Source: Talinum fruticosum
Lineage: Eukaryota; Streptophyta; Magnoliopsida; Caryophyllales; Talinaceae
DNA: 64,000 nucleotides
Direction: 5' to 3'
NCBI GenBank assembly: GCA_021018815.1
Contig: JAITYX010000004.1
Location: 7,573,501-7,637,500, forward strand
The translations under genes and the position numbers were made by a program. This document shows positions 25,801 through 35,233 of this stretch, piece after piece; within the stretch, counting starts at the first letter, position 1, and each line of letters starts with the position of its first letter. The notes beneath the pieces were generated by a model, which was not told the DNA's origin, did no database searches, and was given only the letters and a program-made list of their open reading frames with translations.

Positions 25801-27000
25801 TAACTTTGGCGGTTATAGAATATATTAACATGAAGGGATATAATGGTGAGATTGATGCACATAGGAGATATCAACGTAAGTTTGGTGGTTGCAAATATAA
25901 TAGAGAGTTGACCTAAAGTTGCATAATGGGTTAAAAATTGAGGGAATTTTGTGCACAAAGAAGGCATTTGGTGGTTGCAAATGTAATAGAGAGTTGACCA
26001 AAAGTTGCATAATGGGTTAAAAATTGAGGGAATTTTGTGCACAAAGAAGGCATATAATTGGGGGTAGGAGCTTTTGAAGAGTCAAGAGGCAAGTTTATTG
26101 TTCATTGTGTTCATCAAAGGCACATGCAACCCACTTATTGGTTAGACATTCCCTCTCCCCCAAAACACCTTTTGTGATTTGTGAAGTGGGGCATTTTGAG
26201 ATGCCCTTCTTTTATTTGATTTCATCAACCTAAACTAAAGGGTAAGGGTCATAGTATGGGCAATTTCGTCATTCATGACACCCTTTGCACTCTTGGTGGA
26301 ATATTGCCAATTAACTACCCACCATGGGTTTTTTTAATTAATTTAATTTGTTTTCTTGGATCAATTGCTCTTTTCATGGTTTTTTCATTAATTTTATGTT
26401 ATTTTATTTTCACATGATGTAATATCAAAAATATATCAAAGTAATGAAATTACCTTGTATTTCGAAGAAGTGACATATGCTTCAAACAATCTCCAATCCT
26501 CCTCTGGATACTATTGTAGACCTCCCATGATCTACCTTATTGTTTTATCTCCTTTGTTTTGTACACCCATATAGCGGCTATGCGAGATTTGTAGTCTCTA
26601 AATTTTTCTTCCGCCGACATGAATGTCTTGTGTTTCACGGAGGGGATCTCGGATTCATTAACGTTCAAGTTGAACGTTCTTTGAAACTACAAGAACGGTA
26701 TGCATTAGTATATATATATTAACCATTTATAATATAAGTTGCAATACTAGGTTAAGATGTATTCATTTAACCTGAATATCATTCCATAGATTGTCCTTAA
26801 CAAAATCAAGGATGTCGGCCCATTTTCTGAAGTTGATGTTCACATGGCAGCTGGTCTGCCGTACCAACATAGCTCATAAAGGTAGCTTTAGTCTTACCTA
26901 CAGTATTTCCGTGGCTATCAAAATCGACCCGTGTAAGTAGAGTTGGATCGTCTCTACTTCGGACCAACTTCTCCTTGTTCATCATAGTTCGCTCCCTCGA
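22860..27000 (-). pseudogene. CACTA accessory gene: Ptta/En/Spm-type protein with Ulp1-like protease, broken
   Basis: From right to left on the minus strand: an N-terminal part at about 26990-26860 (MNKEKLVRSRDDPTLLTRVD); a conserved segment VNINFRKWADILDFVKDNLW (26840-26765); DPSQLIVDRDEMWVEGRKK (about 25500-25420), typical of plant Ptta/En/Spm transposase-associated proteins; LALALQRDEHPGRVRAV with a Gln-rich coiled stretch (25260-24990); VSVKEVIHGKDECELPI (about 24400); and a C48 cysteine-protease tail. The tail has YWMLVVIYPRFNVAYFLDP (about 23560-23500), PGNVECDFYIL with the presumed catalytic Cys (about 23140), and VKQGWAEFVHN (about 22900). Where the family usually has a catalytic His-Trp this copy reads Tyr-Trp. 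Stops and frame changes interrupt several segments. The role of these Ulp1-like proteins in CACTA elements is unclear. Confidence 0.8.
25881..26052. repeat. 86-bp tandem duplication inside the CACTA element
   Basis: Two nearly identical adjacent units start TTTGGTGGTTGCAAAT at 25881 and 25967 and end AAAGAAGGCA. They differ at only a few positions, so the duplication is recent. Confidence 0.9.
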
Positions 27001-28430
27001 TTTTTTGTACTTTTTGAAGAATCGATTTTATACTGCAAGTAATTATAAAACTCTTAATAAACATGTACAACAACTCTTCTCTTATTTTCATATTCTAATC
27101 CATTCACAATTTATAAGAATAATCTATAAAATTTTCTCTAAAACAACGCGAAATATAAAGACTCCTAAATTACACTTTCGAGTTTACATCTAAAATGTTC
27201 TCTAAAACTTGTAAGGGAATGGGTAAAATTCTAAAGATAAAGCGAAAGAGACTAACCTGGTGGTGCCCGGAAGGAGAAGTCGGTGAAGAGGTGCAGCCAC
27301 ATGGAGAAAAATGGGGTCGAAAAGAGAAGTCGGCGAGAGAGTGTGGTGCAGCCACAACCGGAAACGCGGAGAGAGTGAGTGGGGTGACGTGCAAGCACGA
27401 CCGGAAACCGCAGAGACAATGAGTGGGAAGTCAATGGAAACTACCGGAAACCACCACGAGAGAGAAGAGCAACCGAAGAGAGAGTGTTGGATCGAGAGTG
27501 AAAACAGTGAGACTCGGTGTTGGTCGAGGGTTTTTGTCGAGAACTTTAGACTACGGTTCACTAACAAGAACCATCGTCTAAATTACTTAGACTACGGTTC
27601 TTCAACGAAGCTGTCATCATAGATATGTCTATGACAACGGTTCGAGTAAAACAACCGTAGTCTAGTTTTAGTAAAAACATAAGACGATGGTTGTTTATTT
27701 TGAACCATCGTCATAGGTGGTAAACAACGCCACTTATTTACAAAAATGTCACCGTCCCATTTTTCATGATGGTTTGTCCTTTTAACCGTCGTTAAAAGTG
27801 GTATATGTGGTAGTGAAAATTGAACTCAATTAAAGAATCGCTTCCATAACAAACCCATTTAGTGAGTACCCATCATGGTAATTCCCAAATTGCTTGCCGA
27901 AACAATCGAGTCAATTACTCCCTTTCACTTTCACAACATACTCTCTATTACCATTCAAGCCACCTGAACAATCCACAATGGAGAAGAGGAAAGTTGCCGC
28001 CGCACTCTTTTATAGCCGCCGCCCGCAACCACTCATCCCAGTCACCGCCATTCCCAACCAAACGTGATAAAAGGAGGATGAAGGAGAGCGAGAAGGACGA
28101 TGAGAGAAAGGAGGGAGGAGAGCGAGAGGGAAAGGAGCCAGGGAATCGGATCTGATTTAGAGAAAGATAAGAGAGATAAAGTAGGGGAAGAGAGAGAGAA
28201 AATCGTAGAGTTAACCATAGTTAGAAAATTTGTCAATTATAATAGTTGAAAATTATTTCAACTATGGTAGAATTTTCAAATTGAGTTATTATATATTTTG
28301 TATATAAAAATGGAAATAACTTATATGGTGGAAATTGAAGTCGAAAACTTCCACAAAGTTATTGCTATAAAGGGATGTATGAAGGAATTTAATGTAAGAG
28401 TTAAATTAATAAATATTTTTTGTACTTAAG

Positions 28431-29036
28431 TTAGGTCATGGCCTGATCCATTTAATTATAAGGAGTTTTAAATATTTGTAAGGAATTGTAAGGATTATAA
28501 AATATTACTATGACTTATTAAATGTTTATAAGTATTAGTTATATGCATTAAAATAGAACCTATTTTATTTTATTTGTTTATAAGTTTTACGTAAATTATA
28601 TTATAAAATGTATATGTTTGTAATGCCAAATGCATTATTTATTATTGTGGTCATGTTTGATAGTTTTTTTTATTTTTATAAAAAAATTATTTTTGATATT
28701 TATTAAAAAGTTTGTATTACTTAGATACAGAAAATATTTCATATTAAAAGGAGAATATTTGTTTGTGTCGATTTACAATGATTAATAGGAAGAAAAAGAC
28801 AATGGTTTGTTGGAGAGTAATAATTTTTCTTACAACCAAATAATAAAGAATTTGAAGAGGATTAAAAAAAAGGTAAAGAGTTCGTGAAATGTTAGTTGAG
28901 AATATATTAATTTCGAACTTATAAAATATTTCATTAAAGATATTAAAATAATCAAAGCAAATTAAATTGTCATATTTATAAAACGATTATGAAGACAATT
29001 GTGAACAAATATAATTTTTGGGTGTGAAAAATATAT
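28431..29036 (+). repeat. Dispersed repeat R, copy A
   Basis: About 600 bp of AT-rich DNA starting GGTCATGGCCTGATCCATTT, with internal landmarks TATAAAATATT and CCAAATGCATT. It matches the adjacent copy B (29037-30180) and a distant copy at 47992-48500. No coding signal or terminal repeat was found, so the family is unassigned. Confidence 0.7.
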
Positions 29037-30180
29037 GTAGCTATAAGGAGCTCTAAGGAATATAAATGTTGTATATGACTTATAAAATATTGATAAGTAT
29101 TATTTATACGTATTACAATAAAATAAAACTATATATTTTATTTCATTTCTTCATAAACTTTACGTCAATTCAATTATAAAATTCATATGTTTCTAATCCC
29201 AAATGCATTGTTTACAATTGTGGTTATGTTTGATAATTTTGTTTCCTTTTTCGTTTTAACAAGAAAAGAAAATTATATTTGATATTTATGAAACAAGTTT
29301 ATATTACTTAGTGTTGACTGACCTTTGTGTAACGGGCACAAAAACTTTAACGACATTGACTCACGGGAATCGATTTTCAGTTTCAAAGGAGTTAATTCAG
29401 TCATTAAATTATTCTCTGCTTATATAGAAATGCTTGGAGTTCTCTGTGATCGACTATAATAAGAAAGATACTCATAAACTCATATTCTCTCTTCATACTC
29501 TCTCACGAGATAGGCCAATCATCCTACGGTCATTAGGTTTGAGATGTGGACGAACCGGGACTCTAGTAGTCTGTCGAATTCTATGATTACATTCGGGTGC
29601 ACTATACAAGTGTTTTATGACAATCTTGGAACTTGGACGTACAACTAGATTGGCGTATCCATGATTCGGGATTTCACTTGTGGGCTACCGAATAGTAATC
29701 GATCCTATTGCTTTTGCATTAAGGTCAATCCTTTATTTTCCAACAATTAGATACATAAATTATTTCATAAAAAGTAAAAAAATATTTGCATTGATTCACA
29801 ATTGTCAATTGGGAAAAAAATAATAGTTTATTGGGATCAATTATTTTCTTCGAGCCAAGTACTAAAAAATTTGAGAAGGGTTAAAAAAAGTAAAGAATTT
29901 GTGAAATTTTAGTTGATAACATATTAATTTCAAACTTGTTAAATATTTTATTAATGATTGAAAAATAAATTCACAACAAATTAAATAATTATAAAGACAA
30001 TTGTAAATAAATATAATTTTTAAAAATAAAAATATATATAATTGTAAGGATCTATAATCAGTTTACGTAACACCAACTTGAAATGATCCATGTCAATTGA
30101 AAGACAAAGCATCTTGGTGATTATAGAAAACTGACAAAGAAATATAATATAATCCCTTCGGTGTGATGAGGTAGGGACAA
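29037..30180 (+). repeat. Dispersed repeat R, copy B (interrupted by a solo LTR)
   Basis: A tandem second copy of repeat R; the same landmarks recur (CCAAATGCATTGTTTA, AACATATTAATTTCAAACTTG). It extends to a tail TAATATAATCCCTTCGGTGT shared with the copy at 48480. A 434-bp solo LTR splits it at 29312. Confidence 0.7.
29312..29745 (+). repeat. Solo LTR or TRIM-like element
   Basis: The 434-bp insert begins TGTTGACTGACC and ends TTTTCCAACA (TGTTG...CAACA). It is flanked by CTTAG and ATTAG, 4 of 5 matching. A TATA-like CTTATATAGAAATG sits at about 29417. The uninterrupted sequence in copy A of repeat R (TTACTTAGATACAG) shows the empty site. Confidence 0.75.
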
Positions 30181-30361
30181 TTCTTATATCTAACAACCTC
30201 AAGTACCATGTTTGGTGCTCAGGGTGTGGGTCCTAGCAAAATATAAATAAATATGAAAAAAATCAGCCCCAATAAAAATAATGAGCACTTAAAAAATTCA
30301 ACTCACATTTATTTCAATTGATTTTCTTCTCTCTCTACAATCTTCCTCCATCCCTCCTCCA

Positions 30362-30420
<59 letters not shown>

Positions 30421-31079
30421 CGCTTCATTGGCACCATCCACGAGTCGTTCACTTACATTAGAAGGTTTTTTTTCAGCCACCACAACTTACCATCTCGGAA
30501 GGCGATGATAGTCGTAAGATTTGGCACCATGGAGCTCGTTGGAGATGGACGAAATATTGGAGAAAGGAATTGTTAAAAGGAGAACTCGAAAGAATGAGAG
30601 AATCAAACCCAAATCATATCATCAATTGTCAACAGAGTAGCTTTCAGTGAACAATACATAATCAATTGCAAAATATTCAGCACGAGATACAAGATCTTAT
30701 TCAAGTTTTGGTAGAATCAGTAAAAATTTGAAGAAGTATGCAAAATTAGCAAATTATTGAGCTAAAACTAGGTAAAAAGTATATCGAAACTTTTAAATTA
30801 ATCCTACTATTATACACAAACTTTAAAAAGTAAAAAAATCATTCAAAAATTATAGAAGAAAATTCACTTATTGAAGAAGCAAAACAGAGATGGAAGTTGC
30901 GGAAAATCCGGACCAAATACAGAGAGTAGAAAAAAATTCAGATATATATTTAAATTATTCATAAAAAAAATTAATGAACAAATTTCATAATCTATAATAA
31001 AATCTCTTCACAACATTACTAAATATTACTTTAAACAAGTAATCAGTGATAAATATTTTCTTTAATTATCATTTAGTTG
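30181..31079. other. Spacer with a (CT)n tract
   Basis: No gene recognised. It holds the microsatellite at 30364 and AT-rich sequence leading into the tandem array. Confidence 0.4.
30364..30417. repeat. (CT)n microsatellite
   Basis: More than 50 bp of CT dinucleotide. Confidence 0.98.
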
Positions 31080-31925
31080 TGAAAATTCATCACGTCACTA
31101 AATCAAGATTGTAAAATAATCATGTCACTAGTTGCAATGAATAGTATCTTCCTTTATGATGAATGTTTAATGCGCATATAACAATTAAAAATCACCTTTT
31201 AAACTAAACACGTAACTAGTAATGAATATTATTTTGTTGATGATGAATATTTTTTTGAATATTTACCACTCAATTGAAAAAAATAAAATTAAAGACATCA
31301 CTCACTAAAAACATACCTATGCGAAAATCTACTTATTTATTGCTATTCAAAATATTAGACAAATTGAGCCCTTTTTTTGTTCTGGATATTGTTTTATTCA
31401 TCATTTGATTGTAAAAATTCATCATGTCACTAAGTTAAAATTGCATTAAATGCCTAATTAGTGATGAATATTATATACTTTATGATGAACAATTAGTACG
31501 CATTTACTAGTTAATTGCAAATCTTTCACTTTCTAAACGCATAACTAGTGATGAATATTATTTTGTTGATGATGAGTATTTTATTTTTTATATTTACCAC
31601 TCAATTGGGGAAAAAACCCTAATAGCATATCTAAAAAAATCTCCTCATTTATTGCACACCCAAAATATGAACCTTTTTGGTAAAAAAATCCATAATCTAA
31701 AAAAATTCAGCATTGATTTTAAAAATTCATCATGCAACTAAATCAGGAAACATTAAACACCTAATTAATAATGAATATTTATTGCACTTTTACCAGTTAA
31801 TTACGAAATATTCACTTTTTAAACGCGCAAAATATTTACTTTTTAAGCGCATAACTAGTGATGAATATTATTTTGTTGATAATGAATAATTTGTCTATAT
31901 TTACCACTCAATTGTAAAAAAAAAA
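31080..31925. repeat. ~310-330 bp tandem repeat array, degenerate
   Basis: The phrase AACTAGTGATGAATATTATT followed by TTGTTGATGATGA and ATTTACCACTCAATTG recurs at about 31215, 31547 and 31853. Related partial units (CATCATGTCACTAA, ATTAATAATG) lie between. Roughly three units are recognisable. Confidence 0.65.
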
Positions 31926-31940
31926 ACCGCAAGCTTACAA

Positions 31941-32290
31941 GAAAATGTAATATACTTTGATAATGACAAATCAGAGCTAATAGCACAAAAAGTGAAGTCT
32001 GATGAAGAAGCCTTTCAATTTTACAATACATATGCAATGCGAGTTGGATTCATCATAAAGAAAGGAAAGACAAAGATGACAAAAGATGGTCAACTATGCA
32101 AAAAGATAATTTCCATGCCGGAAAAAAGGTTATAAAGTTGAAAACAATAATAAAGAAAAATGCTACTCAAAACTGAATTTCAGATGTGGATGTTTAACTA
32201 AGGTTATATTGACCCTTCAAGATGATGGATGGTTTCATGTGATAGGCTACAAAATTCAGCACATTTCAGCTAATGACCGAAAATACCTAT
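31941..32290 (+). pseudogene. FAR1/FHY3-like DNA-binding domain fragment
   Basis: Plus-strand translation gives VKSDEEAFQFYNTYAMRVGF followed by IIKKGKTKMTKDGQ, the start of the FAR1 N-terminal DNA-binding domain. After a frame change come CRKKGYKV and RCGCLTKVILTLQDDGWFHV, the zinc-coordinating end of the same domain. FAR1/FHY3 factors descend from Mutator-type transposases and regulate light responses. Here only the domain remains, with one frameshift and no MULE or SWIM parts nearby. It is embedded in repeat-rich DNA, so it is most likely a transposon-carried or captured relic. Confidence 0.75.
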
Positions 32291-32715
32291 TTAAAATTCA
32301 TCATTATTGCTATAAAATTCAGTGGTATCACAATATTCATTTGTAAAATATTCGATGTACTTATTTTTTTATTTGTATATTTTTTACATGAATAATAAAA
32401 AATTGTATTCATCAATTTTTGAAACAAAATTAGAGAAATATATGTTTAAATTAAAATATTCATCCAATTTACATTAAATCGATCAATATATATTAATAAT
32501 CTTGGGTTAAAGGTAAATAAAATTTATAAAAAAGGTATATTTAACTAAATTTTAATTAATTATTTTGCTATGAAAATGTAAATATAAAAACATAAATTCA
32601 TAAACATTTTTTAAAATTATCAAAATACAAAAATTGATCATTTGATTACAAAATTCATCAACGTAAAAAAATTCATTATTTTATCAAAAGAAATCATCAA
32701 TGTAAAAATTCATCG

Positions 32716-32746
32716 CTGGAGTAGGAAGCTTCCTACTCCAGGCTAG
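32716..32746. other. Perfect 26-bp palindrome followed by CTAG (possible Helitron 3' end)
   Basis: CTGGAGTAGGAAG is followed at once by its exact reverse complement (32716-32741), then G and CTAG (32743-32746). Helitron 3' ends carry a short GC-rich hairpin just before CTRR. The lack of a loop and the one-base spacing are atypical, so this is only a candidate. It marks the point where repeat Y begins. Confidence 0.4.
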
Positions 32747-32756
32747 AGAGTATAAT

Positions 32757-33010
32757 TTTCGGCATTATATTGTTATGATCTTTTGGAAAAATATATTGTG
32801 AGATCAACTTGGCACAAGATGAAGGTCCTGTTCAGTAAAAATCAAGCTGTTTAAGTTGCTGATAATTATTTATGTACCGGATAATTGTTTAGATAACCGA
32901 TGGTTGTTAGAATTTAACAGTTAATATATCGTTGTTCAACTGTGTGGTAGAAAGAAATGTGTTTGGTAAATTTAGTAATTGAGCTAATTGATTATCATAA
33001 ATTGATGTAA
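32757..33010 (+). repeat. Dispersed repeat Y, copy 1
   Basis: A block with GGAAAAATATATTGT, AAAAATCAA, ATAATTGTTTAGATA and GAAATGTGTT recurs in the same order at 48960-49470. No terminal repeats or coding signal were recognised. Confidence 0.65.
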
Positions 33011-33466
33011 AAGGAGTGTAATTTCCACCTTGAACAATTTCCCATAGCTTATAATCATGATGTTGCACAAAGACTTACATAAGTTTCTTTCAATAGGCAA
33101 AGTTTGACCCATTCAAGAAAGGTGGCTTGTTGTAGGCTCTAGAATCTAAGCTTCCTCCAGATGCAATGATTGTTAGTCCACAAGAAGGTTAGTCCTTTAG
33201 AAATGTGGAACAACTCTGATACAAATTGTAAGTCTTAGAAGGTCGGATATACCCTAGAGGAGAGGGGTGGTGAATAGGGTATTTAAAATTTTAAGGTTGT
33301 TTGACTTAACTTGATTCTAGAGTGAGGTCAGATTGGAAAATAAAACAAACAAGTAGAAAATTAAAGGAGACAAGATACATTGTTTGTTCACGATCTTGGC
33401 CAAATTCAAACATTTGAGTTAGTGATCGCCTAAGGTTTCCCACCTTAAGATAATCCTCTACTTCTC
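33011..33466. other. Spacer
   Basis: No gene or repeat recognised. Confidence 0.4.
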
Positions 33467-33469
33467 TTA

Positions 33470-33935
33470 GGCTCTATTTGATTCTAAGAAAATTAGAAAT
33501 AAAAAAAATGTGGAAAATGAATTTCTTTCCCTTGTTTGAATTGAAGAAAAAAGGAGAGAAAAAAGTTTGATGGAAAAACTCATGGAAAATTTTATCAATT
33601 TGGTCAATGATATTTTCCTTATAAAATTGAGAGGAAAATGGAAGAAAAAATTCACAAAAGAGAGAAATGGAGAAAAGAGAGAGAATTCTATTAAGAAAGA
33701 TCATTAAGAATTTTCTCTCTCCTCTCAATTAATCAATGTTATTGAGTATTTTTCTCTCCTCTCCATGACAATGTAGTGATGGGTAAGAAGTTGGAAAATG
33801 ATTATACTTTTTTTCCCTCTATTTTTCCTTGAACCAAACACAAGAAAAAAATAATTTTCCCTTAACTTTTTTCCTCATTACTTTTTTCCATTTAAATTTT
33901 CTTTCCAACCTATTTTCTTCAAATCAAATAAAGCC
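33470..33935. mobile_element. Tourist-like MITE (PIF/Harbinger type), copy 1
   Basis: The 466-bp element begins GGCTCTATTTGATTCTAAGA and ends, inverted, GGCTTTATTTGATTTGAAGA. It is flanked by TTA on both sides (33467-33469 and 33936-33938), the target duplication of Tourist MITEs. The body is A/T- and GAGA-rich with no coding capacity. Related copies lie at 34830, 60991 and 61471. Confidence 0.88.
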
Positions 33936-33938
33936 TTA

Positions 33939-34829
33939 TTGTCTAACTATCAAGAGAGCCATTCACTTAATTCCCTGATTGAACTTTTGAGTACACTAAC
34001 TCTCAATGCTCTTTACTCACACTTCATAAGTATTACAACTCACAAAGCAATCTATCATAAGACTCTTTACTACGACTTAATATAATTTGAAAATTGAGAT
34101 TATAAGAGATTGAATATGATAAGATTGGATGTATTCCCTCTTGCTTGCTTCGTCTGGTCCCGAGCTTGGAGTTTTATAAGTTGTTCTTCATGCACAAGAC
34201 TCGTTGCCGTTTGAAAAGTTATTGTTGATGATTGATCTTCTATGTCCGACTTGGTAGCTGGATCTTCATATGAATCTGACTTGGGCCTTTTATAAGTTGA
34301 TACTTTCCTTTTTGAGCTTCTTCTAAAATTTGTTTCTTTTACTCGATTCAAACCCATCCTTAACACCCTTCAATCAGTGCTGATTTCTTGTGATTGCCAC
34401 TTCTACTTCTTGCAACCTTAAATGGCATAATATGAGAATATTCTTTCCAAGAATAAACACAATAAAATATGTGGAAAGAATTAGATTTTTCATAATCAAA
34501 TCATTCTAAATATAAATTAATCGAGAAATTCTGGAAATAATACTTGTCAAATTCTTTCCTTAAAATACGAATTATAATCGAGTCAAATAAGGAAATAAAA
34601 TATTACTTTAAAATCAATACAAATAGGGCAAGGATAATATTATCAATGACATTATTAACATAATTAATAAATTCTGAACATATGTTTTGAGATCAAAATT
34701 CATTACATCGAAAATAGATTAGATAAAATAACTAAGCATATATATCGATTGATCGAGATATGGCGTCTAACTAACAACAAAATCAACAATAAAGTTTTGC
34801 GTCATTGATGGAAACATTTGATTCATCTA
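33939..34829. other. Spacer between two Tourist-like MITEs
   Basis: No gene recognised. A short minus-strand frame (34100-34366) has no family motif. Confidence 0.4.
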
Positions 34830-35230
34830 GACTCTATTTGATTTTAAGAAAATAGGTTGGAAAAAAATTTTAATGGAAGAAAAGTTAAAGGAAATTTTTT
34901 TTTCTTGTGTTTGGTTCAAGGAAAAATAGAGGGAAAAATAAAGAGAAAATACTCAATAACATTGATTAATTGAGAGAAGAGAAAAATTCTTAATGACATT
35001 ACTTAATAGAATTCTCTATCTTTTCTCCATTTCTCTCTCTTTGTGAAATTTTTCTTCCATTTTCCTCTCAATTTTGGAAGAAAAATATCATTGACTAAAT
35101 TGACAAAATTTTCCATGAGTTTTTCCATCAAATTTTTTTCTCTCCTTTTTCTTCAATTCAAATAAGGGAAAGAAATTTATTTTTCACATTTTTTTCTTTC
35201 CTTCTAATTTTTTTAGAATCAAGTAGAGCC
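34830..35230 (-). mobile_element. Tourist-like MITE, copy 2 (inverted)
   Basis: The 401-bp element has ends GACTCTATTTGATTTTAAGA and, inverted, GGCTCTACTTGATTCTAAAA, flanked by CTA on both sides (34827-34829 and 35231-35233). Its body is the reverse complement of the copy at 33470. Confidence 0.8.
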
Positions 35231-35233
35231 CTA

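Larger units (their letters stand above)
22284..27815 (-). mobile_element. CACTA (En/Spm) element, complete ends, no TNP2 transposase seen
   Basis: The left end is CACTACTACAAGAACCACTT; the right end, inverted, is CACTACCACATATACCACTT, and both continue into TTTAAC. AAA flanks each side (22281-22283 and 27816-27818), the 3-bp duplication of CACTA elements. Subterminal zones at 22318-22560 and 27542-27800 carry many ACTACGGTT and GAACCGTCATCAT motifs in both orientations, the expected transposase-binding repeats. At 5532 bp it keeps only the second, Ulp1-type gene (minus strand) and lacks a recognisable TNP2, so it is probably non-autonomous. Confidence 0.93.
21546..28278. mobile_element. MULE-type element (non-autonomous), host of the CACTA insertion
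   Basis: The left end GGAAGATTCTTCTACAGTTG mirrors the right end when inverted (TGAAAATTCTACCATAGTTG), and similarity continues for about 40 bp (TTCAACTAT...). The flanks AATTGAGAT (21537-21545) and AATTGAGTT (28279-28287) match at 8 of 9 bases, the duplication length of Mutator-like elements. Without the nested CACTA element it is about 1.2 kb. It has no MURA-like coding sequence. A short plus-strand frame at 22112-22330 runs into the CACTA border and is not recognised. Confidence 0.7.

Noticed and set aside
27202..27622. Overlapping frames near the right end of the CACTA element
   Set aside because: They read through subterminal repeat DNA and show no conserved domain.
30298..30483. Minus-strand frame with Glu-Arg repeats
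   Set aside because: Translation of the (CT)n tract; no other coding evidence.
33467..33728. Phe/Leu-rich minus-strand frames
   Set aside because: They lie wholly within a Tourist-like MITE.
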